A DNA stretch of 64,000 bases from Atopobiaceae bacterium. Lineage in GTDB: Bacteria; Actinomycetota; Coriobacteriia; Coriobacteriales; Atopobiaceae. Positions 51,521 through 60,339 of the stretch are shown here, one piece after another. The notes under the pieces were generated by a model that had not been told where the DNA came from, ran no database searches, and worked only from the letters and a program-made list of their open reading frames with translations. The number at the start of each line of letters is the position of its first letter. The first letter of the stretch is position 1. The translations under genes were made by a program, and so were the position numbers. The stretch spans positions 213,359 through 277,358 of the forward strand of contig JAKVON010000002.1 of the NCBI GenBank assembly GCA_022482785.1, in the 5' to 3' direction.

Positions 51521-52522
51521 CTACCACAAGGTCTTTATCCATACTGAATAGGCAGCTGCAAAAAGTCTCGGAGATTTCGCAATCATGACCCCAGCTCTTC
51601 TGAAGCGCTTGTCAGAATATGGGTTTGAGCGGTATTCCTTATAGTGCTCGTTTATATGGTTGCGGACAGTGTCCAACAGCTCCTGATTCAGTTCCCCTGC
51701 CCGAAACATTGGGAGCGCTGCGTAGACCATCTTGTCGATAGTGAACGATCTGATTGCTGGTGCAATCGTGGGGTGCTCAAGACACATCTCTGTTTCGAGC
51801 TTGAGAAAATACCTGATGGCTGCGAGCTGTTTCTTGTCGTATCCGACCTTGTGAGCAATGGTATTCATTCGCTGCGCGTGGTGGATATAGGCCCTCCCCA
51901 CGTAGTACAGCGATTCTGCGTTTCGAAGTATCTGCGTCATGACGCAGAAGTCTTCTCCCGGGGCAACGCCACTTGGGAACTCAACGTCTCTAAACATGTT
52001 TCTCTTGTAAATCTTGTTCCACATTGTCACGTCAGAGGTGCCGTCTTGCTCATAAAAGCCCCGAAGAACAGCTTCCCCCTCATGACGAACGGCATGATCG
52101 CATCCCCATGGCTTCGTTGCCCTCGAGCTTCCCTCATATTCAAAGAGATATCCGCATGAGGCAATATCAACGTCTTCTTGCACGAGTGAACTGATAAGTG
52201 ACTCGATGAATTCGGGTTCAGCCCAATCATCGCTGTCAAGAAAGCCAATGTAGTCGCCGCTCGATTTTTTTATGCCAGCCTGGCGTGCCTTGGCAGAACC
52301 TTGCTGTGGAACGGTAATGATTGTGACCCGGGAATCTCGCTGCGAGTACTGTTCGAGCAAGTTGAGCGTGCCGTCAGAGCTGCTGTCGTTAACTGCGACG
52401 ACCTCAATCTCCTGGTATGTCTGAGAGAGCAACGAGTCGAGTGACCGCGCAAGAAAACCTTCGGCGTTGTACATGGGGACTATGATGCTCACAAGGGGGC
52501 TCTTCAGTGACATGCGGACCAT
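51521..52522 (-). CDS. Family 2 glycosyltransferase
   Basis: A 333-residue GT-A enzyme. SIIVPMYNAEGFLARSLDSL, VAVNDSSSDGT and the metal-binding IGFLDSDDWAEPEFIESL are the usual GT2 motifs (DSDD is the DxD). SDVTMWNKIYKR and GVAPGEDFCVMTQIL with catalytic ED follow. Without C-terminal helices it is a soluble or peripheral transferase that adds one sugar of the repeat unit. It faces the DUF2264 gene with a 9-base gap and is the only minus-strand gene within the locus, which suggests an independent insertion or inversion. Confidence 0.88.
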   Translation of the reverse strand: MVRMSLKSPLVSIIVPMYNAEGFLARSLDSLLSQTYQEIEVVAVNDSSSDGTLNLLEQYSQRDSRVTIITVPQQGSAKARQAGIKKSSGDYIGFLDSDDWAEPEFIESLISSLVQEDVDIASCGYLFEYEGSSRATKPWGCDHAVRHEGEAVLRGFYEQDGTSDVTMWNKIYKRNMFRDVEFPSGVAPGEDFCVMTQILRNAESLYYVGRAYIHHAQRMNTIAHKVGYDKKQLAAIRYFLKLETEMCLEHPTIAPAIRSFTIDKMVYAALPMFRAGELNQELLDTVRNHINEHYKEYRSNPYSDKRFRRAGVMIAKSPRLFAAAYSVWIKTLW

Positions 52523-52681
52523 TCTCGATGCTGGCTAACGAAGGGTATCTCCGTTATTTTATCGTAGCAAAGACGCGACGGAATAGTTTCCCCATGTTCA
52601 TCACGCTTCGTGACCATCGACCAGTGATTGAGGCAATACCATTATCTTGCCTCTTTGCATGTGCTTGATAAGGAGAAGAAA

Positions 52682-53908
52682 TTGATTGTTACTGTAGCTG
52701 GCGCCGGATACGTTGGCCTTGCAAATGCTACTCTGTTGGCTCGCAAGCATGAGGTCAGAATTCTCGACGTTCTCCCTAAGAAGGTTGAACTCATCAATAA
52801 GAGGGTTTCTCCTATTAGGGATGCGGAGATAGCAGGACGGCTTTCGGAGGGCAACATCAATCTAAAGGCGACGTTGGACGCCGATGCTGCCTATCGAGAT
52901 GCTGACTGTGTAGTGATTGCGACCCCAACAAGCTATGACTCTAAACGAGGCTCGTTCGACACCAGCTCGGTGGAAGACGCGTATCGTTCTGCACGGAGAG
53001 CTAACGGCGATGCGCTCGTTGTCATTAAATCGACGGTTCCTGTTGGATTTACGGCTCGAATGATTGCGCGGTATGGGGATTCGAGAATTGTCTTTTCCCC
53101 GGAGTTCCTTCGTGAAGGCAAAGCGCTGTACGATTGCCTGCATCCTACACGTATTGTCGTCGGCTGCGATGCCGCTCCCGACGACAGCCCCCGCCTTGAA
53201 TCAGAGAGGTACCTTTCTATCATGGCGGACTGCTCAGACGAGCCAGATGCCCCCAAGCTGATGATGGGAACGGCAGAGGCCGAGTCGGTCAAGCTTTTTT
53301 CGAATACCTTCCTTGCGCTCCGCGTGAGCTATTTCAACGAGTTAGATACTTTTGCGGAGCTGAGGGGAATGGACTCTGCCTCGATTATCGGGGGGGTCTG
53401 CCTTGACCCTCGTATTGGGTCCTTCTATAACAATCCATCTTTCGGATATGGGGGATATTGCCTTCCCAAGGATGCAAAACAGCTGCTGGCAAACTATTCG
53501 GATGTGCCTCAGAACATTATCGAGGCTGTGGTCGAATCCAATAGAACGCGCAAGGATTTTGTCGCGCAGCGCATTCTCGAGATGGCCGCAGGTTTGGTTG
53601 GCGAAGATGCCGAAAACCTTAGTGGCAAAGTGACGGTCGGGGTTTATCGGCTTACCATGAAAAAGGATTCGGACAATTTTCGTACGAGTTCGATTCAAGG
53701 GGTAATGAAACGCATCAAGGCGAGGGGTATTACTGTTATCGTATATGAACCGACCTGCGCGGAAGAGTCATTCTATGGTTCCGAGGTGGTGAATAGTCTC
53801 GAGGGCTTCAAGAAGCAGAGCACGGTAATCATCGCAAACCGGGTGACGGATGATCTCGACGACGTGATGGGCAAAGTCTATTCAAGAGACCTGTTTTCAA
53901 GGGATTAG
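52682..53908 (+). CDS. ugd: UDP-glucose 6-dehydrogenase
   Basis: A 408-residue enzyme converting UDP-glucose to UDP-glucuronate. It is close to the compact enterobacterial Ugd type. Visible are [68 protein letters not shown], catalytic Cys260 in [16 protein letters not shown] and [23 protein letters not shown] 52682 is chosen: AAGGAG lies six bases upstream and the protein then begins [11 protein letters not shown] as in relatives. It supplies uronic acid to the glycan and substrate to UXS-like SDRs. Confidence 0.93.
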   Translation: MIVTVAGAGYVGLANATLLARKHEVRILDVLPKKVELINKRVSPIRDAEIAGRLSEGNINLKATLDADAAYRDADCVVIATPTSYDSKRGSFDTSSVEDAYRSARRANGDALVVIKSTVPVGFTARMIARYGDSRIVFSPEFLREGKALYDCLHPTRIVVGCDAAPDDSPRLESERYLSIMADCSDEPDAPKLMMGTAEAESVKLFSNTFLALRVSYFNELDTFAELRGMDSASIIGGVCLDPRIGSFYNNPSFGYGGYCLPKDAKQLLANYSDVPQNIIEAVVESNRTRKDFVAQRILEMAAGLVGEDAENLSGKVTVGVYRLTMKKDSDNFRTSSIQGVMKRIKARGITVIVYEPTCAEESFYGSEVVNSLEGFKKQSTVIIANRVTDDLDDVMGKVYSRDLFSRD

Positions 53909-53922
53909 TTCTTTGCTAAGTA

Positions 53923-55236
53923 ATGGGCTGCTCACATATCCAACCGAGTGCGGATGAAGCGAATAGAGGGCTCGTGCAGGTGAGCGATGACAATAATTTG
54001 GTAGAGGAACGCTACCGCCGTTCTGCCTACGTCTGGAACACCGCGGGCAGTATGCTCAATGCGTTTCAGAGTGTGGTCATGCTCATGGTGCTCACGCGTG
54101 TGTGCGATCTCGCGACGGCGGGTATCTTTACCATAGCCTATGCCAACGCCAACCTCTTTCTCACCATGGGCAACTACGGTATGCGCAACTTCGAGGCGTC
54201 CGACGTAAAGCCGGAGTTCTCGTTTGGTGCCTACTGGCGCTCGCGCGTCGTGACGGACGTTGCCATGCTCGTCTGCTCCACGGCATACCTTTGCTGGTCG
54301 GCGGCAACGGTGGGCTACTCCACCGAGAAATTCGTCGCCATTGCGCTCATGGCCGTCTTCAAGCTGGTCGATTCCGTCGAGGACGTGTTCGACGGAAACT
54401 ACCAACAGCATGGCAGGCTCGATGTGGGCGGCAAGCTGCTCACGCTGCGCACGGGGTCTGCGCTGGTGGTCTTTGGCGTCTGTGCCGTCGTGCTCAAGAG
54501 CCTGGTGCCGGCCCTCACTATCGCCACGGCCTTCACGGGAGCGTTCCTCGTGGCGGGACTCGTCGCCATCCGCCGCCGCCATGCCATGCCCGCGGCGGAT
54601 GCCTCGGCCTCCTCGCACTCTCCCTGGCTGCTCCTCAGGAACTGCTTCCCGCTTTTCCTCGCGTCCTTCCTGCTGTTCTACGTGGGCAATGCGCCCAAGT
54701 ACGCCATCGACGCCCTCATGAGCGATGCCGCCCAGGCGCAGTACGGCTTCATCGCCATGCCCGTCTTCGTGGTGGGGCTCCTGGCGCAGTTCATCTACAT
54801 GCCCATGATCGAGCCTCTCTCGCGCATGTGGAACGACGGTGACGCCCCGGGTTTTCGTCATGCCTTCGTCAAGCAGATCCTCCTGGTCCTTGGCATCACG
54901 GCCGTGTGCGTGGCCGGCGCGTGGCTGCTGGGCGTGCCCGTGCTCGGGTGGCTCTACAACACCGACCTCTCCCCGTTCCAGGTGGAGCTCTGCGTGCTGG
55001 TGGCGGGCGGTGGGTTCCTGGCGCTGGCGAGCCTGTTCACCATGGGCATCACCATCATGCGCAAGCAGCGGCTCCTGGTGTGGGGCTACGTCGTGGTGGC
55101 GGTCGCGGCATGGGCGCTCTCCACGCCCCTCGTCTCCGCATGGGGCATCGCCGGCGCCTCGTGGGCCTACATCGCGTGCATGGCGGTGCTCGCGCTGTGG
55201 TTCGGCGGCCTGTTCGTCCTGGAGAGCCGTGGGTAG
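53923..55236 (+). CDS. Oligosaccharide flippase (Wzx-like, MOP superfamily)
   Basis: A 437-residue membrane protein with 12 or more hydrophobic segments and the N-terminal YVWNTAGSMLNAFQSVVMLM typical of polysaccharide flippases. It carries undecaprenyl-linked repeat units across the membrane. Codon use returns to strong G/C third positions here, unlike the AT-rich genes before it, so its origin differs from its upstream neighbours. The last 178 codons occur again, slightly changed and interrupted by a stop, at 56283-56819. ATG 53923 has no clear ribosome binding site; GTG codons near 53980 after AGAGGG are alternatives. Confidence 0.85.
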   Translation: MGCSHIQPSADEANRGLVQVSDDNNLVEERYRRSAYVWNTAGSMLNAFQSVVMLMVLTRVCDLATAGIFTIAYANANLFLTMGNYGMRNFEASDVKPEFSFGAYWRSRVVTDVAMLVCSTAYLCWSAATVGYSTEKFVAIALMAVFKLVDSVEDVFDGNYQQHGRLDVGGKLLTLRTGSALVVFGVCAVVLKSLVPALTIATAFTGAFLVAGLVAIRRRHAMPAADASASSHSPWLLLRNCFPLFLASFLLFYVGNAPKYAIDALMSDAAQAQYGFIAMPVFVVGLLAQFIYMPMIEPLSRMWNDGDAPGFRHAFVKQILLVLGITAVCVAGAWLLGVPVLGWLYNTDLSPFQVELCVLVAGGGFLALASLFTMGITIMRKQRLLVWGYVVVAVAAWALSTPLVSAWGIAGASWAYIACMAVLALWFGGLFVLESRG

Positions 55237-55275
55237 GGGAGAGCTGAGGTACGGCAAAGTTTAGCCACGATATAA

Positions 55276-55442
55276 ATCGAAGTTGTGCTTTGGAAGAGCA
55301 CTTCCTTTTGGGAGCAGCCCTCATTTCTTCGAAGAGCTGCGCCGAGGGAATGCCTTTGGGGCGGAGAAACATTCCATTCGATTAGAACTCAGTCGCCCCG
55401 CACGTGGCAAATGGGCTGGGGCTAGCTGGATGCGCTTTTGTC
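55276..55442 (+). repeat. Intergenic repeat S, copy 1
   Basis: About 167 bp related to 58646-58817. Shared blocks are TTGTGCTTTGG, CTTCCTTT-GGGAG, CCTCATTTCTT and TGGCAAAT-G-CTGG, with similar spacing. It lies in the 465-base gap upstream of the small gene at 55702. Divergence is considerable in the middle. The rest of the gap has no convincing gene. Confidence 0.65.
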
Positions 55443-55701
55443 CTACAACTCTCTACGCACGGCACGATTGCTCCACGAAGCTCGGGGCTATGCTCGGCTC
55501 ATCATGATTCCGATGGTTGCTCCGCATTGAATAAATCTCTGCCTGCGACTCCTTTCGAAATCTGCTCTAGTGCGGTCATGACAAAAGCCTGCCCGTTCAC
55601 GGATATATCGTTTTGCGATACCCCTTTCTGTATTATTGTTCTGTGATAAGAGCCTGCTCGATTGGGCGGGCTAAGGACATTCAACGTAAGGAGAAAACGC
55701 T

Positions 55702-56004
55702 ATGTCCCAACTTTCTGATATCACAATCGAGAGCAGGCAAAATGGCGTTAGCGGTATCCAGACCGGTCAACGTCTCTTTAAGGAGGTGCCAGGGGCCAAC
55801 CTTGAGGAAGTCGTCGAGGCTTTTGCTGGTGCTGGCTTTCCTCCATATGAAACCCTTTCGGGTTCCTCTGAGTACGCCACCCTTTCGGGTTCCTCTGATC
55901 ATGTCACGTCTGGGGATCGCCAGACGATTCTTGGCAAGATGAAGGTCGTGGGGTATCCGCAGGACGAGATTGATGATGCGGCTGCGCGAGTTACGTGTGG
56001 ATAG
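55702..56004 (+). CDS. Small protein of unknown function with a 9-residue tandem repeat
   Basis: A 100-residue soluble protein with an excellent AAGGAG ribosome binding site eight bases before ATG. The N-terminal half (MSQLSDITIESRQNGVSGIQ and LFKEVPGANLEEVVEAFAGA) is predicted mixed helix. Residues 51-68 are two copies of LSGSSxxxT encoded by a 27-bp tandem repeat (55852-55878, 55879-55905). The tail KMKVVGYPQDEIDDAAARV resembles a small UBA-like helical hairpin. A strong terminator follows, so it is a single-gene unit. No family recognised; its setting among defence-like genes and repeats is notable. Confidence 0.65.
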   Translation: MSQLSDITIESRQNGVSGIQTGQRLFKEVPGANLEEVVEAFAGAGFPPYETLSGSSEYATLSGSSDHVTSGDRQTILGKMKVVGYPQDEIDDAAARVTCG

Positions 56005-56029
56005 TTTTTGGATAATACCCCGGTGATGC

Positions 56030-56064
56030 GAGGCCGTCTCGATTATGAGACGGCCTCATTTTCG
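56030..56064 (+). terminator. Strong intrinsic terminator
   Basis: GAGGCCGTCTC (56030-56040) pairs perfectly with GAGACGGCCTC (56047-56057) around a 6-base loop and is followed by ATTTTCG. It ends the small gene at 55702. Confidence 0.85.
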
Positions 56065-56282
56065 CAGTTTGATTCTTAGCTTAAGACGAGAGATGACCCC
56101 ATTCAAGCCGACGTGAGGAGATGCTCTGGGGACATGGAAGAATTGCGGGGGATATGAAAAATCTGGAGGAGCGTCTTCGTCGTGACGCAATACGACCGGT
56201 GCTGCCCATAGATCAAAGAAGACTTCATTTTTCGAGTTAACGCGTTGGGGCTAGCTGCAGAAATCCCAAGCACGTTCTCGCT

Positions 56283-56819
56283 ATCGACGCCCTCATGAGC
56301 GATGCCGCCCAGGCGCAGTACGGCTTCATCGCCATGCCCGTCTTCGTGGTGGGGCTCCTGGCGTAGTTCGTGTACTCGCCCATGATCGAGCCCATCTCGC
56401 GCATGTGGAACGATGGGAACGCCTCGGGCTTCCGGCGCGCCTTCGCCAGGCAGATTCTCCTGGTCCTTGGCATCACGGCCGTGTGCGTGGCCGGCGCGTG
56501 GCTTCTGGGCGTGCCCGTGCTGGGCTGGCTCTACAACACCGACCTCTCCTCGTTCCAGGTGGAGCTCTGCGTGCTGGTTGCAGGCGGTGGGTTCCTGGCG
56601 CTGGCGAGCCTGTTCACCATGGGCATCACCATCATGCGCAGGCAGCGGCTCCTGGTGCGGGGCTACGTCGTCGTGGCGGTCGCGGCCTGGGCGCTCTCCA
56701 CGCCCCTCGTCTCCGCATGGGGCATCGCCGGCGCCTCGTGGGCCTACATCGCGTGCATGGCGGTGCTCGCGCTGTGGTTCGGCGGCCTGTTCGCCCTGGA
56801 GAGCCGTGGGTAGGGGAGC
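56283..56819 (+). pseudogene. Partial, broken copy of the flippase gene
   Basis: From ATCGACGCCCTCATGAGC at 56283 to GTGGGTAGGGGA at 56819 the sequence is nearly the same as 54706-55241, the 3' end of the flippase gene at 53923. The copy starts in mid-gene without a start codon and has an in-frame TAG at 56364-56366 (GCGTAG where the parent has GCGCAG), so it is not functional. Substitutions are few and mostly silent, which implies either a fairly recent duplication or a related allele brought in by recombination. About 200 bases of unrelated sequence precede it. Confidence 0.85.
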
Positions 56820-57190
56820 GGACGAGCGATGGCTCTGCGTTTTAATCATCAACGGATACGAGTAATTTTATGTGCCTAGAACTAGCCGGAACCATGCAAA
56901 GCCGAAGCGGCGGAAATCGGAGGAAACGTGATATTTGCAGGTGGTTAGCTGTGTTTCGACGCAAAATGTACGACAAGCTCCTGCAATGGAAAAGCAAGAA
57001 AAGCTGGAAAGTTGGCTTTCTCGTCACCGCTTCCTATCCAAATGCAGATTGGCCATGGATGTCCCCTCTCTAAAAAAGCAAAGGGCCGCTGCCCAAATGG
57101 ATGACGACCCTTCCTTGTTCCTGCCTCACTTAGAGCCCACAGGAACTCTGCCACTGCAGTTTGAGAGGTGGACTCAGTCTAGCCGATAGC

Positions 57191-57384
57191 CGCAATTGCT
57201 GCGAGCGTCTCAGTCTCCCGCGCAAACCCAGACTTATCCCACGGTTGTAGAACTTATCAATTGATCTACCTGCGGCGGCGCGAAGGGGCCATGCCGTCGC
57301 CTTGCGTTTCCCCAGGAAGCGATTGGGAAAAGTCGAAAAGTGCGCCGAGGACGGTCGTTGATTTGGGATAAGACTCGAATTGTG
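57191..57384 (+). repeat. Intergenic repeat L, copy 1
   Basis: About 194 bp that recurs as a direct repeat at 60326-60521 with high identity. Landmarks are CGCAATTGCT, TATCCCACGGTTGTAGAACT, TGATCTACCTGCGGCG, GATTGGGAAAAGTCGAAAAG and GATTTGGGATAAG. Inverted ends CTTATCCCA and TGGGATAAG lie inside. It precedes the Abi gene by about 140 bases. The surrounding 56820-57526 has only short unconvincing frames. Confidence 0.85.
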
Positions 57385-57526
57385 CAGCACAGACCACTTG
57401 CGGCTCGCCTGCTGGCTCGGCGACCCGTCCGCCTTAGGCAGGGAGGAGCGAGGCGGAGGCAACAATTGCTGTTATTATTTTTTGACGCTAAGTTTTGGTT
57501 GTGGGGGATAGGCGGAGGGCGGCATT

Positions 57527-58570
57527 TTGGACAATTCAATTGCGTCAAGTCGCAAGGGTCTATCCAAAGCGGTAGACAGCTCGTCTGGTTGCTGCGTCGC
57601 TGGCAAGACAATAAAGAAGCACCCCATGCTCACCGCAGAGCAACAGATCGCGCACATGTTAGATAGCGGAGTAAGATTTCGCCTGATTCCTGAAGATACT
57701 GCATTGCAGTACCTCCAGAAAAACAATAACTACTTCAGACTCCGCGCGTATAGGCATGGCTTTGCAAAGTATGAGGGTGGCTTGCATGATGGGAAGTATG
57801 TCGATCTTGATTTCGCGATGCTCGTTGATCTCGCGACTATCGACATGCACTTGCGATATGAGCTTCTGCCGATTTGTCTTGAGGTCGAACACTTCTCCAA
57901 GGTGAAGCTGCTCAAGCGGATTGAGCTAGAGCAGGAGGACGGCTATGAGCTTGTCCAAGACTTTCTGTCGACCAGGCAGAAGCTCGGCAGCGATGGCTCG
58001 AGATACAATCCCGTTCTCAACGAGATAAATAGGGGAAAGAATGGTCCCTACACGAATGGACTTATCGAGCATTATGAGAAAGGCGGCTATCCGATCTGGG
58101 CGTTTGTCGAGCTAATTCCCTTTGGAAGGTTTAATGAGCTTTGGATGTTCTGCGCTGAGCGTTTCAATAGCAAGCAGATGAAAAAGGATTTCTATATGCT
58201 TCAGGCCACGAAGGGAACGCGGAACGCTTGCGGGCATAATAGCTGCATCATCAATGAACTGGAGGCTGGAACCCCGAGGTATGATGCATGTTTCGACGTA
58301 CGACGGGCTGTCGGCTATGCACATATTCGTCCCACTTCTGCCAACAGCAAGCTCAGCAATGACCGCATCGTTCAGCTCACGACAGCTCTCTATCTGCACA
58401 AAACCGTGGCATCCAGCGGGGTGTTGGAATATAGGTCACGTGTTCTCAGAGAGTTCGTATGCCGCATGTATAGGAACGAAGGCTACTACGAAAAGAACCA
58501 GCAGATTAGTAGCTTCTTTTCATACATGAGAACGCTGGTTGGGGCATGGTATCCAAGTGAGACATGTTAG
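57527..58570 (+). CDS. Abi family protein (Abi_2, AbiD/AbiF-like)
   Basis: A 347-residue protein with the Abi_2 domain: LTAEQQIAHMLDSGVRF, YLQKNNNYFRLRAYRHGFAK, FAMLVDLATIDMHLRYELLP and YPIWAFVELIPFGRFNELWM. It has a HEPN-type RxxxxH motif RNACGH (Arg232, His237). AbiD/AbiF relatives stop phage growth by abortive infection, and HEPN motifs suggest RNase activity. TTG 57527 has GGAGGG eight bases upstream; ATG 57626 is an alternative that would just reach the domain start. It lies between repeats L and S', is AT-richer than core genes and is most likely acquired defence cargo. Confidence 0.85.
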   Translation: MDNSIASSRKGLSKAVDSSSGCCVAGKTIKKHPMLTAEQQIAHMLDSGVRFRLIPEDTALQYLQKNNNYFRLRAYRHGFAKYEGGLHDGKYVDLDFAMLVDLATIDMHLRYELLPICLEVEHFSKVKLLKRIELEQEDGYELVQDFLSTRQKLGSDGSRYNPVLNEINRGKNGPYTNGLIEHYEKGGYPIWAFVELIPFGRFNELWMFCAERFNSKQMKKDFYMLQATKGTRNACGHNSCIINELEAGTPRYDACFDVRRAVGYAHIRPTSANSKLSNDRIVQLTTALYLHKTVASSGVLEYRSRVLREFVCRMYRNEGYYEKNQQISSFFSYMRTLVGAWYPSETC

Positions 58571-58645
58571 GTACTTCAATAATCTGGATAGTAAAGCAAT
58601 CTTGACATTCAGCTTGGAATACGGCATAGTTTGATTACTAAACAA

Positions 58646-58817
58646 AGCGAATTTGTGCTTTGGGGGAGTGCTTCCTTTCGGGAGTGCTCCTCATTTCTTA
58701 TTTTGAGACTAGGTCGATGAAATGCCCCAGTGGTGGGAAAGCACCGCAGGTCTGTCGGGGCTTTGCCGCTCCGTCTTGTGGCAAATTGACTGGAACTAGT
58801 CTGGTACGCCTTTTCTC
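58646..58817 (+). repeat. Intergenic repeat S, copy 2 (S')
   Basis: Related to 55276-55442. Shared blocks include TTTGTGCTTTGG, GCTTCCTTTCGGGAG, CCTCATTTCTTA, GTGGCAAATTGACTGG and ACGCCTTTTCTCC. It precedes the HEPN-like gene at 58948, as copy 1 precedes the gene at 55702, so it may carry a shared regulatory function. Confidence 0.65.
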
Positions 58818-58908
58818 CATTGCTGCAGTGCCATTCGCTGCCACGATAACGGAGCAGAACGGAGTAGGATGCATACAAATCCCTCTCGTTTTCTTTCGGC
58901 CGAGCATC

Positions 58909-58942
58909 TACTCCGTTTACTCCATACGGAGTGTAAGGAGTA
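58909..58942 (+). promoter_or_regulatory. Operator-like cluster of TACTCC/GGAGTA half-sites
   Basis: TACTCC (58909), TACTCC (58918), GGAGTG (58928) and GGAGTA (58937) form a two-by-two inverted array overlapping the ribosome binding site (AAGGAG) of the gene at 58948. CGGAGC and CGGAGTAG half-sites also occur around 58850-58868. This could bind a repressor or fold over the start region of the mRNA. Confidence 0.45.
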
Positions 58943-58947
58943 AAGAG

Positions 58948-60339
58948 ATGAGCAGTCTTGCCGACGCCCCTGTTCTTTGTTGGCTTGGATTCCAGGGCAT
59001 CAAGAACCAGAATCATGTTTGCCTTCTTCAAGAGAGAAACAGCCACATCGAACTCCTAGTTCCATTTCGAGGGGAACCGGATGAGATTTCGGATTGGTTT
59101 GTCACCTCTAACAATGGTTTCGCGCTCTTCAATGAAAAGTCCCGCGATGTTGCATATCCCGTGCCCCTATGGGCCAGAGGGGTTGAAGACGGGGTGACCT
59201 ACTGCCTTGTGGGCTGTAGATATGTCGGGCAGCATGCAAACTTGGGGAGGGTCCAAGGCTTCGGAAGAATTGCGGCATCATACGTCGTGAAGGGGAGGCC
59301 CGGCGTTGATTATTCGACGGTCGACGAGGTAAAGACTTCGATGCCCGAGCTCGCAAGCTGGACTGGTCTTGGATCTATGGAAGAGAAGTTTGTCCCAAAG
59401 GAGAACGGCCAGTCTGGAGTCCAAAAGTACAGCGTGGGGTTTGAGGCGCAACCAGAGGTTGAGGTACTTAGGGGAGACTTGAGCGTCGCTCTTGTTCCAG
59501 AGGCGTCAGGAGCTGTCAGCGAGAAGGAGGGCATTCACGCGACCGTTGCGCAGTGGGTTTCCCTCAAGACGATGTCTTCGGACGGTCCTCGTGACTATCG
59601 CGACCACATGACCCTGCATACCGCGCTGCGTAGGTTGCTCTGCATTTTTACTTGGCGTGATATTTCCTTCAAGACGATTGGGGTCTTGAGAAGGGACAAG
59701 CCTGATCGCGATATTGCGGGTCAGATTATCCCGAGGTCATTTGAGGAAGTTGTGACCTGTGAGTACCATGCCTGGAAACCACGAGATGGCCGAGACCAAT
59801 TCTTCGTGTACTACAGCGAGATAGGCGCGCAGGGTGTCGAACGCTGGCTTGGACTCCGTGAGGAGTTCTCCCCAGGGCTTGACGAGTTCTCTCATCTGGC
59901 CGAGAACCATGCCAGTTTGACCCTGGAATCACAGATGCTCACCTATGGGGTGGCGATGAGCGAAATCGGCTACCGCATCGAGGAGCTCGGCGGGGTCAAG
60001 AGCTCCTGGAGAATCGCCTCCAACGTCAAGACCATAGCCAATGACATGATCGCGACGTTCGGGTACTGCCCCTTTGGGGATGTCGATGCGTTGGCAGAAG
60101 ATATCGCATGTGCCTGCAACTCTATAAAGCATCCGGACTATCGCAGAAAACATCCTGAGCGCGCCGACATCCTCCAGCCGCAAGGTCTGTTCGAGATAAC
60201 GGAGGCCTGCAAGGTTCTGCTACGAACGTGGCTTGCGGAGAAGCTGGGCTGCTCCGTTGAGGTGCTGCGCTCGAGGCAGGGCGACGACGGTTTCTATGGA
60301 CGGCTCTGCGAGCGATGGCGAAGCCCGCAATTGCTATGA
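58948..60339 (+). CDS. ApeA-like N-terminal-domain/HEPN protein (putative anti-phage)
   Basis: A 463-residue protein. The beta-rich N-terminal part (about 1-290) with GVTYCLVGCRYVGQ, GFGRIAASYVVKGRPG, SMPELASWTGLG and the helical transition DHMTLHTALRRLLCIFTW resembles the ApeA N-terminal domain. The C-terminal helical domain has ENHASLTLESQMLTYGVAMS and NSIKHPDYRRKHP, the place of the HEPN RxxxxH motif; the His is kept but Arg is replaced by Cys. ApeA proteins are stand-alone abortive anti-phage nucleases. AAGGAG seven bases before ATG 58948 fixes the start. The last codons lie within repeat L copy 2. Confidence 0.6.
   Translation: MSSLADAPVLCWLGFQGIKNQNHVCLLQERNSHIELLVPFRGEPDEISDWFVTSNNGFALFNEKSRDVAYPVPLWARGVEDGVTYCLVGCRYVGQHANLGRVQGFGRIAASYVVKGRPGVDYSTVDEVKTSMPELASWTGLGSMEEKFVPKENGQSGVQKYSVGFEAQPEVEVLRGDLSVALVPEASGAVSEKEGIHATVAQWVSLKTMSSDGPRDYRDHMTLHTALRRLLCIFTWRDISFKTIGVLRRDKPDRDIAGQIIPRSFEEVVTCEYHAWKPRDGRDQFFVYYSEIGAQGVERWLGLREEFSPGLDEFSHLAENHASLTLESQMLTYGVAMSEIGYRIEELGGVKSSWRIASNVKTIANDMIATFGYCPFGDVDALAEDIACACNSIKHPDYRRKHPERADILQPQGLFEITEACKVLLRTWLAEKLGCSVEVLRSRQGDDGFYGRLCERWRSPQLL

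Noticed and set aside
56820..57190. Short open frames between the flippase copy and repeat L (for example 56870-57073)
   Set aside because: No ribosome binding site of note, no codon bias, no motif; the region looks like decayed or non-coding sequence.
58725..58780. A possible T-box-like stretch (GTGGTGGGAAAGCACCGC) in repeat S'
   Set aside because: The invariant T-box sequence is not present, the downstream gene is not an amino-acid gene, and copy S lacks the stretch.
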